Shown piece after piece: positions 51,481-62,512 of a DNA stretch of 64,000 bases; position 1 is the first letter of the stretch, and each line of letters begins with the position of its first letter. A program made the translations under genes and the position numbers. Below the pieces are notes generated by a model. That model was not told the DNA's origin. It searched no databases and was given only the letters and a program-made list of their open reading frames with translations. The DNA is from Linnemannia elongata (taxonomy: Eukaryota > Mortierellomycota > Mortierellomycetes > Mortierellales > Mortierellaceae). The stretch is from NCBI GenBank assembly GCA_036320915.1, contig JAXBDG010000001.1, positions 2,604,001 through 2,668,000 of the forward strand. Reading direction: 5' to 3'.

Positions 51481-52003
51481 CCTGTTATGATAGTTGTGCC
51501 AGATTACCCTATTTCTGCCTAGATATAGTAGTTCTCTATTTTAGTTGCCGAAGAGTAGTCACGGAGCCTGACCTACTGTATGTGTGTCAATTTCTCAGTC
51601 ACACTGAGAAATTTCTCAACCCAATACCTGTGGTTTGGGTTAATTCCTCCATATAAAGCTTGATCATTTCTCAACCCATACCAAGTTATACACACCTGTG
51701 GAGATCTGATTGACTGGCAAATATGCGTTTAGAGGGAGGAAAGGGAGGGAGTCAAAAGTTCCCCGTTTTCAAGGCTACAATGGAGGGGGGTCATACGGAT
51801 GCATTTTTTTAAACACAACATGCTCGCATTGGCAAGCTCGCAACCTTCCATTCGTTCTTTCTCCTTGCCCTTTCTGTTCTGTCTCTATCTCATATATACT
51901 TGACACAAAATAACGGCAACAACAACAGCAACAACAATAACAACAACAACAACTGGGCCAATGCCGCGGCTTGTTCCTCATTTGTGAATCAATCATCACA
52001 AAA

Positions 52004-52468
52004 ATGAAGTCAGCAAACAATTCAGTCGAGCGTAAACGGCGAACAACATCTCAACAACCACAATCACAAGAAGCGCTAATACAAGTACCGCAGGAACCGT
52101 TAGCTCGACTACCACAAGAAGATCATGTGCCTGTTCAGCAATTGCAGGAAGCATTGGCACTATCTCAGCAATTGAAGGAGACTTTACGTTAACAATCACA
52201 GGAAAGGCTAACACAGCTACCTCAGGAAGAGCCTGTTCGACAGGTACAGGAAGCAGTAGCACTATTACAGCAACTATGCCATACAAAGCATACATCAGCT
52301 CAGCAGCCACAACCACTTGGTCAAGTGCACAGTACATCTTCCTCAGCACAGTCCCCGGTCGCAGCAGCAGGGGCCTCAGTGAAGCGCAAGCGCAGGATAG
52401 CAAGTATTAGCTTGATACCGCCGATTCATTGTCGATGTTGGCATTTAATGAAAAGTGTCCTTAGTTAG
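52004..52468 (+). pseudogene. Gln/Pro-rich reading frame with one internal stop
   Basis: From MKSANNSVERKRRTTSQQ a Gln/Leu/Pro-rich repeat (QEALIQVPQEPLARLPQED type) runs on. It meets TAA at 52190-52192 (codon 63) and continues in the same frame for 91 codons to VKRKRRIASISLIPPIHCRC. Basic KRKRR clusters at both ends look like nuclear signals. It is either a recently dead gene or an in-frame part of something spliced; no family is recognised. An AAC/CAA microsatellite precedes it. Confidence 0.4.
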
Positions 52469-52659
52469 AGTCCACTCTCCCCCCGCTTATGTGCTACACC
52501 TTAGCTTCAGCAACGACTTTTTAAGAAGCCGTCTCGGATGGATCGGCATCCGAAGCGGAGTTGAACCAGAGTTTACAAGTTCGGACACCAAAAAGAACGC
52601 GAGGGCGTCCAAGATGGAGTTTAAACGCCCGGGTAGAACTATGTGTTTAAACCAAACTA

Positions 52660-53269
52660 TTGCCCGACCACCCATAGTTAGAATGTGAGGGAGTTGTACG
52701 TGAAATTGTGACAGGAAAATCTTAGTTTCCTGTCAAAACCACCTACTTCTTTTCCATATAATTCTTCTAGCCATCTCCATCATGCACTTTTCATGTTAAT
52801 GACCTGGGAATGACAAATACAGAAACGGGCACTAGGAGAGATGTTTAGATGCAGTCTGATAGGAAGAGGTTGTTGAATAACACTCCGGTGGCAAAAAAGC
52901 GAAAAAAAAATTCGGGAATGGCATGATGTTGACTAATTCATGCAAACGAAATTCCATGTCAATGGCAACGAGGCGCAACCAAGCAAAAAGAACAAGCTTT
53001 TTGAATAGAGGGCGTCTTCTTGAATAACTGCTGAGTGGCAGTGAAAGAAAAGTGTTGTGGAATCTCAAGAAAAAATGGGTCAAATTGCAGGGTGGTGCCG
53101 ATGTGAGTGGACGTAGCTCGATGAAGAAAAGAGGGATCGAGAAGCGGATCGCGTGGTCCTATTCGTCTCTTCAAGAGCTACAAGACAGTGAATACGCTTG
53201 AAAAGCAGTGTTTGCCTTTTCAATCAAGTTTTTCACGTACAAACATTGTAACTATGGGTGGTCGGGCAA
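52660..53269. mobile_element. TA-flanked inverted-repeat element, about 610 bases
   Basis: The arms at 52656-52685 and 53244-53273 are 30 bases with one mismatch (TTGCCCGACCACCCATAGTT core), with TA at 52658-52659 and 53270-53271. An internal hairpin TGACAGGAAA..TTTCCTGTCA lies near 52710. No intact transposase is present; short minus frames inside have no clear motif. Confidence 0.65.
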
Positions 53270-53605
53270 TAGTATTGTTGTACAGTTATGCCTTCCTCTG
53301 CCTTTTCTGCCTTTTCTGATGGACTATCCTTTAACATTTCTGCCTCTGTTCTTTTTTTACTCTAGAGGAATTTCCATGTTGATGAACGTTCCATCAACAT
53401 GTCGCAACACCAACGCTATCGTACGAGGTGAAGGTTCGCAAGGCAGCAGTTCGGCGGCTCACGAAATTGCGCCAGAGAAGGTCGATGTCCCGCCTTCAGG
53501 GCATGAATTTCGAGAACGAGAACTTGGCTTGCAATACTAAGGAGGCATACTCAGTCCATCTCAAACTCTTCCAGGTAAGAGCATAGAACATCACTCATCC
53601 AAAGA

Positions 53606-54436
53606 TCATGACTGAATACTATTGTTCATGCCAATTGGTTGTATAGTGGTTCTTATCTGTGAATGATGTCTCGCATAGAAGTTTACCCAAGGCTGTGGAG
53701 GCTGTGGAGCACGAAGATTGATGAGAACTAGGGACCGGAGCGGTAGACGAGCCGGAAGAGCATCTTTGCCTTGGTCGGTGTATGGACCTCGAACAGTGAC
53801 ATTGTAGTAGTAACTACACAATTCCAGAGACTCCAGGAAGGGACAGACGACAAGGATCCTCGCAATATCAACGTGAAACTCCCTGTACTTGTCCATCTTC
53901 AGATTTGTCAAGGTCCCTGGTAAAGGGAGTGAATTAACCCATTCCTCCTTAAAATCGTACGAAGAAAACACAAGTTCTCGAGGAGGATGAGTAAATCCCT
54001 TGATTGGGTACGATCTCGACACAGTCTTTATTAACGCACCGATATCAATGCCCAAAAGTGTGCACAGATCGTATCCTTTAGCGGCTTGGATGCATTGAAG
54101 GAGACGTCGAAGGTCGGGACTGTTCCAGCTGATCTCTGTCTGGTTATTTTTAAGCACGAGACGTTCGGCACTGACAAGTCGGCTGAGGGTCTTGAAGGGC
54201 AATGAGCGCTCCCAACGGACGTCCCATATGCCTTCACGATTGAGACAGTGGTGGTTGAGATGGAACCATTGTCGGCAGACAAGGATAGCGGTCCTAAGGG
54301 AGCGTTGGCTGAGGAAGGAAAAGATGTGTTGTAGTAGTTCTGAGACCTCTAGTGGGGAGGAGGGGCGATTTGATGATGGTGTTGAGGGAAGCGGTGACTG
54401 GGAGTACTTGGCGAAAAGACTGAGCCTTGAGAGCAT
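53606..54436 (-). pseudogene. F-box gene truncated at the compartment edge
   Basis: 276 codons from MLSRLSLFAKYSQSP. The F-box is complete (SPLEVSELLQHIFSFLSQ, ILVCRQWFHLNHH, GIWDVRW), followed by the first LRR part to LRAPQ. There the similarity to the 27545 and 59865 proteins ends and 20-odd unrelated residues lead to a stop. About 400 residues are missing. The break lies near 53695, where the repeat-rich compartment begins on the left. The F-box alone could still bind Skp1, so a residual role cannot be excluded. Confidence 0.75.
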
Positions 54437-54685
54437 ATTTTTTTGTGTTTGTGAAAAGGGTGGGAAAAGTGATAATTGATTATTTTTTGTTCGAAAGGGT
54501 CATCTTTGACCGAGACAATGTGTTCTGAGAAATGAGCGTATGGAGGAGAAAGTGATGAAGAAAGAAAGAATGAATGAATGAAAGTAACGTAATGGAAGTG
54601 AAGCGATTGCTGATTCAACTGAATGAAAGTGTGGTTTAATGTGGTATTGAAGTTAGGGACGGTGGGGAAGTTGAATGAAAGACAG

Positions 54686-54740
<55 letters not shown>

Positions 54741-55156
54741 CAATGCTGAAGCAAGAAAAGGAGGTAATGTGTCGCTCTTTACGGCGAGTAAAAAAGGAGC
54801 AGACCTTGCAAAAGGGAGAGAAGAAAGGCGTCACAAGCTATCGTTCTTTTGTGCAAAAGGACATTGCACACAGACGACTGCGCCTGATGGCACAATCGTG
54901 AGCAAAAGCATATTATTATGCAAGATATGCAAATTCCTTCGTGGCGAAAACGTACTGTACATATCCTTGACACGAACCAAGATATTTCGGAACAACTGCA
55001 CTATCAGTTTGAGTTCATTGATCCTTCTTCCGCTTGTTATTGAACTGCTTTACAAAAAATAGAACAAATGACATCTTGTAGCGACGTATCCTTTTTTGTG
55101 TGTGTTGTTAGTGTGTTGGTGAAAAAGATAAAGACGACAGGAGGATTAGGAGTTTA
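54437..55156. other. upstream region duplicated from 29.6-30.2 kb
   Basis: Similar in order to 29561-30250. It contains a GA microsatellite (about 54688-54736) not present in the other copy. No gene. Confidence 0.5.
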
Positions 55157-58100
55157 TTAGTAGAGATATATTGGCAGACTTGGCTGTAAGAACTGGTAGA
55201 TGTGATCCGTTGATATAATCTCCCCCACAAGCTCGACACGAATCGCAGCCAAAGATCTCTCTGTCCCAAGTGCGGGTCTGACAGCAACGCCACCATACGT
55301 TTCGTACAGTCTCTGAGAATGTGAATCTAGCTGCACGACTAACAAATCTGTAAACTCTTGACTTCTCCTTGCAAGACTCGTTTCTGCGGCTCCGTCGTAT
55401 GAAGCTCCTTGTACTGATATAACTTGTAGCTGTGATAGATTGACTGAGCCCAGCATGGCGACGAGTGTAAACGAACCGACGTACATAAGGTGGAGGCGTT
55501 GCAAGGGGAGAATCCTGACAATGTCGACAAAGCCGTAGTCAGAATCATTCAAACCGCTGATCCGCAATGACTGAATTTGAAATCTTTTCGACGGATTCAA
55601 AACTACATCCCGGAGCGATCCCAGTTTGGCGATTCTGGAATGCGTGATGGAGAGCGATCGTAGGGTGACAAAGTTGCAGACATCGAGAAGAGAGAGTGTT
55701 TGCTGGTTGCATCCAAAGTGGAGAAGGTTGAGGCGGGGCATAATCGAAGAAAGGTACTTGAGTGAAGACGGAGTTAGAGGCGCTTGAAGATCGAGGTGGG
55801 TCAACTTTGAAAAATAGATCTCATCAAACTGTGGATCAGCCACCGGTCGCTCCAACCTGAGAGTCGACAATGAATCCTCAGAATTGGTCACAGGTGGTAT
55901 CAGATTGACCCTGGCACCAGCTACCGAGAGATCAAGAATGACAAGGACCTCGAGGGCAGCATGTGATTGACGGATCGAGTTTTCGACAAAAGCTTGGTCC
56001 AGACCCCATGTGGTGCATACCAACTCCTTCAACGACACTGGATCACTCCAGGCATGGCGACCCGCATAAGCAGATGTTGATGGTAGATCCCAATTGACGA
56101 CATGCAACCGCTGCAACTTCCTCAGAGAATAAATCGCGCAGTGCAGCCCGGTATCCATTGGGTTCACAATGTTCTGCGAGTTCATCCGAAGATCGACCGT
56201 CAGTCGTAGGTCAACCAGCTCCGGACAGAGTGACAGGATGTTTGTCAGTCGGCCCAGGTCCCCCTCAATGGCTTGTCCATGAAAGTGAAAACACTGGAGC
56301 AATGATAATGATGTGTTGGAAGGTAGGCTTGAAGTTCGAGGGCCGAGGAGGTAGAGGTTGGTAAAATGCAGGCGTCGAAGAGTCTTATTGTGCAAAAGGC
56401 TGAGAAGAGAGTGATAGCGCCCTTTGCCTGGTCGCAAGGATGCAATGGTAGCATTTGAGGTATTGTTGTCCTTGAGATCCAGAGAAAACGACTTGATGTT
56501 GGACTTGGAAAGCATGTCGACTAATACAGCCAAATCCGATGAGCCAAAGTCCCAGTCGAGCGTGACATCTAGGTTTTCGATCGCCGGGGCTTGACTGACA
56601 AGGCGCCTGAAAAAGTCTTTGAGGATGGTGCTAGACTTTAAACTGATCGTGACTTGGCTGAGGCGAGCGTCGTAGGTGCCACCGGCTGTTTCGACAGACT
56701 GAACAAAGGAAGAAAGGGCGGTTGCCCGGTAGCGCTCCTGATAATGCTCGAAGCAGACCCACTTGACATGCCCTTGCTCAGTCGTGATCCGGTATAGGTT
56801 GCCCAAGATCTTGGCCTTGTCGTTGTTGCGTAAAAAGGTGTCAAGTCGCCGTAGGTCTGCGCCCTCGAGTGCTGCAAGGTTCTGAAAAATAGTGTCATCT
56901 TCCTGGTCACTTAATGCCGCTCCTGCAAGACCATCAGATCCAGTATAGTCATCCAGCTTTTGCTCCAAGATTCCGATTGAAGCATTCACCGCCGCCATGG
57001 TGCCCTCGGAGAGCGACTTGACTCCGTCCATAATGTCCTTGACACTGCTATCGACCAAGGCTACAGATGGGGCAGCAATGGTTGCCACATTCAAACAGTG
57101 CCTGAGGATCTTGAGCATCCCAAGGACGTACGGCCCGTAGCGGTCAAAGAACTCGGTTGGTCGAGACAGCTCGTATCCTTCATGCTTGGCCAGATGAATG
57201 CTGTTCCTGACGGTAATAAGAGCGGGTGAGGCTGTGGCAGCAGTGGTGAGCTGCCCTGAAGGCGCACCGGGATCTGAGCTCGACCTACAATCGCCGTCAC
57301 ACTCGCATAAAAAGTGTAGCCGAAATCTCTCCATCAAAAAATTCCTCGGGTCCCAATCCTTGAAAGTATCCGGCAGGACAACGAACAACCTCGGAATAGG
57401 ATACTCATGCAACTCATAGTTCTGGATCAGCGCCGCCTCTACTCGTTCCTGTGTGACGACCATTCGGTCGATAGTCTGCTGCTGCAACAGAAGTGTCTCC
57501 TGCTGTTGCAGAAGCATCTGTTCTTCCCTAAGTTTCGACTCTGCTTGCTCTCGCAACATCTGTTCCTCTCGTGCTCTTGACGCAGCCAGCTCTTGGAGCA
57601 TCTCGTTTTGTTGTTGAACCATCTGGAAGAGTTGCTGCATGAGGTGGATGTGGTTTTGTGAATGAGTGTCGGTCGATTGGTCCAGCTGGTGTTGGAGCGA
57701 GGTTATATCCGAAGCGATGGATGACAACAGGGCTGCAGGGTGGTTAATAGGTATGTTGCTGTGGGAGGAGAGAAACGACGGTTGTAAAATGGCGGCGGTG
57801 GTGGAGGATGGTGAGGTGTTCGTAGGAAGCCGCACAAGTGCCTTGGAGAGAGGTGGAGTGTTGGTGTCCAGAGAAAACGCCGACACTGACAAGTCCATAT
57901 TGCTGCCAAAGACTGGTTTTTCCTTCTGCTTAGGTCGTTGTACAATTGCCGACGATTTGATCACTCTTGGAGGTGGAAGGGGAGGTGCCAAAGTAACCGG
58001 GAGCGGAGTAGAGTCGACAATATCTATGGTCTCGTCCGGATAGTGACCAATGCGCTTTGGCTCATACCTAATATCAAGTCGTACCGTTCAAAAAAAAAAA

Positions 58101-58356
58101 AAGTACGCTAGTTTAGTCATAAAAAAAATGTGCTACTTCAAGATTCATGTGTATCCTTCGCTGTGCAATCTTACCTCAGCTCATGTTCATTAACAAGAAA
58201 GTTGATGATGACTCCATCAACCTTAAACCGTGAAGCACCAGGGAAGGTCTCTTGAATATCGTCGAGTCGGCTGTAGAACACCCCAGTGATCTTGTCCCTT
58301 TGTACGGCAAGGGATTCGATCGTTGTGCCGTATCGAAACTGCTGGTGAGGGGGCAT
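55157..58356 (-). CDS. giant family member 3: head, coiled coil, CxCx3C core, LRR tail
   Basis: Exons 58356-58175 and 58067-55157 give 1030 residues, with the intron in the same place as in the sister genes. The head is MPPHQQFRYGTTIESLAVQR with FKVDGVIINFLVNEHEL. A Pro/Ser linker follows, then a very Gln-rich coiled coil (EEQMLLQQQETLLLQQQ). The core has YPIPRLFVVLPDTFKDWDPR, FLCECDGDC (CxCx3C kept), IHLAKHEGYELSRPTEFFD, a hydrophobic LNVATIAAPSVALV, ALEGADLRRLDTFLRNND and WVCFEHYQERYR. An RNI-like LRR tail makes up the last ~520 residues. The stop TAA overlaps AATAAA (55153-55158). It is head to head with the F-box gene at 59865, repeating the layout at 15.6-22.1 kb. Confidence 0.8.
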
Positions 58357-59864
58357 GTATTGATAGTGTGTAAAAAAGGAGAAAGAAGGGAGGAGGGAGT
58401 GTCGATTTTGTGTTGATAGTAAAAGACGCCGTTGCTTGACCGTTGGCGAAGAAGATAGAGAATTCAAAAATTCGGTAGATAGTGAGAAGTGAGAGGGAGG
58501 ACGGAAACTGCGATGAGAGGGGAAAATGGCAAGAAGTGGAGGTAGTTTAAACGGAGGTGAAAAAGTAAAAGGGAGTGCAAGGTAGAACAAGTTGCAGTTG
58601 TCAAGTATCTGACTGGTTAGAAATGGTAGGAATAGGAAAGAGGGATCAGGGATCAGGGAACAGGGAACAGGGAAGAGGGAAGAGGGAAGAAGGAGGAGGG
58701 AGGAGGGAGGAGGGAAGAAGCAGAGAGCAAGAAAAAGGTGAAAAGGGCAACCAAAGTCGAAAAAAAAATAGATCTTGTCTGCACCCTCACTCTTGGATCA
58801 ACCATGGACTCACATGCGAAATCAAATTACTCTCAAACAGAGTATCAAACGGTGGAGCCCCATGAACCTCCTTGCTCAGCAAAAAAAGACAAATAAAAAG
58901 AATGAATCTCAGTCCCATTGTTTTCGCTCATTATCACATCCGCCAAGACCACACGTACTGTACATGTCTGCGAGCAACCTTCCTTCAGAACCCCACGATT
59001 GTCGCCCAGGTTCTGTGCTCCAGTTGCGCGGTAGATCTCTCGATAACGTCGGATATATATACAGCAAGGACGTACTCCTCCCAACTGTAACTCCTCGTCG
59101 TCGATGGTGAGCACTTCAAGGTTGAAGTTCAATCGGTTGAGAACCGTGATGATGATGGCATGGCTACCCAGTTCGATAAGGAAAAGGTGCTTCAGAAGGG
59201 TGGCAAAGGCAACTTCCCAAAAACTTACTATTCTTTAGTCTTGGTCGGGTCCATATTTGTTGTTTTGGTATATTAAGTTGCCTTATAGTAGAGCTGCGTC
59301 CATCTCTCGTGGTCCGCTGGGACTCACAATCTGGCGACGATAAAACAGCGGTTCAGGAGCCATCAGCTGCTGAAACTGACACGCTACGCTTTTTCTCACA
59401 CACGAGCTGGAGCCAGCCCGCAGAATAAAATGCTCACGGTTTGGTTGAAGATGTGAGGGAGACCTTGTGTGTGTAGAGAGGCATGGACATAAATTACAGG
59501 TTACCCTCATTTTAGGGGTAATGCTAACATACAGCTCTCAAGCAACGACATCCTTCACGCATCATGGGGTTGTGACGGTTGTTTTGATACTTGCATTGCA
59601 TGGCTTGCAGGACAACGTTACATCTTTCTTGACCATTCACTTTTTGCCATCAACTTCTCTTTTTCATTCACCCTTCACTTCCTTCACATCCTTTATTGCA
59701 TTGACTACAACCCACTGCTTTCACCTACGCTCGCATTCCCTTCAATTTGTTCACTGTTCCGGCATTACTCCTCTTCCACATCGCTCGCATTGGCATTTCG
59801 TTTTCTCGGCGCCTTGACATCCTGACCGTGACGAACAATACTGGCCAGACTCCGTTCCTTTCCC
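58357..59864. other. divergent promoter region between giant gene 3 and F-box gene
   Basis: It contains an AGGGAACAGGGAAGAGGGA-type purine repeat (58640-58730) and C/T-rich leader sequence (59620-59860). No gene is recognised. Confidence 0.4.
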
Positions 59865-61820
59865 ATGTACCCCCCGTCACCCCTTCTTTCAACACCGTTC
59901 TCGTCAAGTCAACCTCCCTCCCCTCTGGAGGTCCCGGAACTACTTCAGCTCATCTTCTCTTTCCTCAACCAGCGCGCACTCAGGACTGCCATCCTCGTCT
60001 GTCGCCAATGGTTCTTCCTCAACCAACACCGCCTCCTCCGAGAAGTCATCTGGGATTTCCGTTGGAAATACTCCTCGCCACTACCGACACTTGGTCGTCT
60101 TGAAGGTGCCGAAAGCCTAGTCTTAAGCAACAACCAAAGAGAGATCGATTGGAAAAGTCCGGATGTGGACGCTCTTCTAAGGTCCGTCCACCCTTCAGGA
60201 ATCGACCCTGCAGCACGCCTTAACATAGCAGTAGGATCTCTAGTCCGAACTTTGACCGGATCACACCCTATCAAGGAATTGTACAGTCCCCTCCGTAAAC
60301 TGGAATTGACAAGCGACTTTACAGAGGACTGGATCAATAGACTGAGTCTCCCTTCAACATTGACCAGTCTAAAGATCGACAAGAACTGGAAGTTCGAGAT
60401 AGATGTCGCACGCGTTCTCATCGTTTGTCCTCTCTTGGAGTCTTTGGAGTTGTGGAGCAACTATAACGTCATCGCCCAAGGCCCGTATACCGACCAAGGC
60501 AAGGACGTTCTCCCGAATCGTTTGCCGCTCCGGTCCCTGGTTCTCGCCAACCTTCGTGCTCCACAGACCTGGGTCGAGGACCTGCTCACAGTAACGCCTG
60601 ACCTAGAAATCCTCAAGCTTATTCGGCACGATAAGTACTACGCCAAGCGTATCACGGAGCACTGGGACTGGGATCGATTTCGCGCCCATCTGCTGTCGCT
60701 CTCGCTCCCGCGCAAGCAGCTCTTCTATGGAGAACATTGGCACCACCGCCATGATCTCCTACCACTCGAAACGGACCTGACCATCTGTTCCAACACCAAA
60801 GAGCGTACTTTCCTATACTACGACCTGACACCCAAGGTTGTCGCCTTCCTGAAAGAGCAATCAGTCTTCCTGACCTCGCTTGAGATACTACAGCCCAAGT
60901 ACGTGCATTGTGTTCGCGACGGCTGGACACAGTATGAGAAACTGCCCTACACTGCGCGACCGCTGCACGAGCTCTTGTGTGAGTGCCCCAACCTTCGACA
61001 CCTCAAGACCTTGAAGATGCATTATATGACCGATTTTATGGATGTGCATCGCCGCATTCCTTTGTACTCGGCACCGGATAACCGGGAACAGGGACAACAA
61101 CATGAACAGGATACACCACCCCCAAACGTTCCTGGAATATGGATTTGTCGTGACTTAGAAACACTACACCTGGAACTTCACCTTCACGATCCGGTACTCG
61201 ATAAAGGGTCTCATCACACCAGGATCCTGTACGGCTACATTGCCAGCGTCTGCCCACAGCTCATCAACCTCCGGATTCGGTTTCCGCACTTCTGTAGTAC
61301 TGACGACAGCAATATGGATGTAAGATACCGTCCCTACATCCTGGAGGGTGGGCTATGTCTCCTTGCGAAGCTCAGGTATCTGGAGCGTCTCTGGATTGTG
61401 CACTTGAGGTTCGTGTGCAAAAACGCTTCTGAACTGAACTGGCTAGCATCATCTGGACGGACCGAGGAGCATCGAGAAAACAGAAAGGATGTTGTTGATG
61501 GTTGGTTTATAACACTGAGAGAGGAGGCCAAGAAAGAAGCTAACCGACAGAAGAATAGTGCAAGAATAGAGGACGAAATTCTTGGAGCGCGAGCTAACGA
61601 CGAGAAGTTGATGGCTGGTCTGAGAAACCTGGGCCTCCTTCAAGATGTGGTTGACATGGTTACAGAGATGGACACAGATGAGTACAGTATTCTGCCAGAG
61701 TTGTACAAAGTCGCTTGTGGTGTTCATTATGAACAGAACCCAGAGAAGGAGATGCGGTCGCTTTTCTATTCTCCTCCAGCAGGACTGGCATCAAGGTTAC
61801 TGAGTTGGGCATCACCCTGA
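59865..61820 (+). CDS. F-box/LRR-type protein
   Basis: Single exon, 651 residues. After MYPPSPLLSTPFSSS the F-box (residues about 19-66) reads SPLEVPELLQLIFSFLNQ, ILVCRQWFFLNQH, VIWDFRW. The LRR region shares TWVEDLLTVTPDLEILKLI, HWDWDRFRAHLLSLSLPRKQ and ERTFLYYDLTPKVVAFLKEQ with the 27545 protein, plus GIWICRDLETLHLELHLHD and GYIASVCPQLINLRI. The end carries RNLGLLQDVVDMVTEMDTDEY. It is a probable SCF adaptor. AATAAA follows the stop within 12 bases. Confidence 0.85.
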   Translation: MYPPSPLLSTPFSSSQPPSPLEVPELLQLIFSFLNQRALRTAILVCRQWFFLNQHRLLREVIWDFRWKYSSPLPTLGRLEGAESLVLSNNQREIDWKSPDVDALLRSVHPSGIDPAARLNIAVGSLVRTLTGSHPIKELYSPLRKLELTSDFTEDWINRLSLPSTLTSLKIDKNWKFEIDVARVLIVCPLLESLELWSNYNVIAQGPYTDQGKDVLPNRLPLRSLVLANLRAPQTWVEDLLTVTPDLEILKLIRHDKYYAKRITEHWDWDRFRAHLLSLSLPRKQLFYGEHWHHRHDLLPLETDLTICSNTKERTFLYYDLTPKVVAFLKEQSVFLTSLEILQPKYVHCVRDGWTQYEKLPYTARPLHELLCECPNLRHLKTLKMHYMTDFMDVHRRIPLYSAPDNREQGQQHEQDTPPPNVPGIWICRDLETLHLELHLHDPVLDKGSHHTRILYGYIASVCPQLINLRIRFPHFCSTDDSNMDVRYRPYILEGGLCLLAKLRYLERLWIVHLRFVCKNASELNWLASSGRTEEHRENRKDVVDGWFITLREEAKKEANRQKNSARIEDEILGARANDEKLMAGLRNLGLLQDVVDMVTEMDTDEYSILPELYKVACGVHYEQNPEKEMRSLFYSPPAGLASRLLSWASP

Positions 61821-62171
61821 TGTAATCAAATAAAGTCGTTTTTTGTTGCATAACAAGAAGGACTGGTCACCGAACAAACTTGCGTTTTTGTTCACAACTG
61901 CCTTAGTATTCTAGAACGATAGCGAAGCAAGAGGGATAGAAGTACATTGAGTTGCAACAAGCAACGGGTGAGAAGCTACCAATAGTTTGTAACAAATGTT
62001 TTGGCACGTTGCATGGTTGTGGTCGCCTTGCACCTAATGTCTTTTCCTATTGGTGATTCACTTACTTCATCATCCTCTTTTTTTTGCATTCAACCCTCCT
62101 CGTACATGTAATCGCTACCGTAAACCTTCTCACTTGCTCATTCACGTTTGTCATTCCTTGCATCCCAACAA
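61821..62171. other. spacer
   Basis: No gene seen. AATAAA at about 61830 belongs to the gene before. Confidence 0.4.
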
Positions 62172-62335
62172 CATGGTCTCGAGCTTGTTCCATTCACAAC
62201 ATCCTACAACACCCTCAACTTCCATTCTCCTTCAGTCGCTCCCTCAGGATGGCCATCTTCGTCTGCCGCCTTGACAAGAGTATGTGCGGGGACTCTTGTC
62301 TCTGAATGGTTGCACCGGAAAGAGATGAGTCGATA
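62172..62335 (+). pseudogene. F-box gene remnant
   Basis: MVSSLFHSQHPTTPSTS resembles the head of the F-box proteins here. In the next frame, LPFSFSRSLRMAIFVCRLDK matches 'IFSFLNQRSLRTAILVCRQW' with a gap. It is probably the wreck of a further family member. Confidence 0.4.
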
Positions 62336-62512
62336 AGAGCACAAAAACAAAGTCGAAAAATTAATTAGCAGATCGATCATACCTAATAGGTGCTCACAAA
62401 GTCATGTATACCGTTTGACTTCTCTTTGAACATTTCTTTCCTTGTTTTTGTTTTCTTTCCCTCTTCTACTTTACAACTCACCCACTCACTTCCTTTCCCC
62501 ACTAAACATCCG

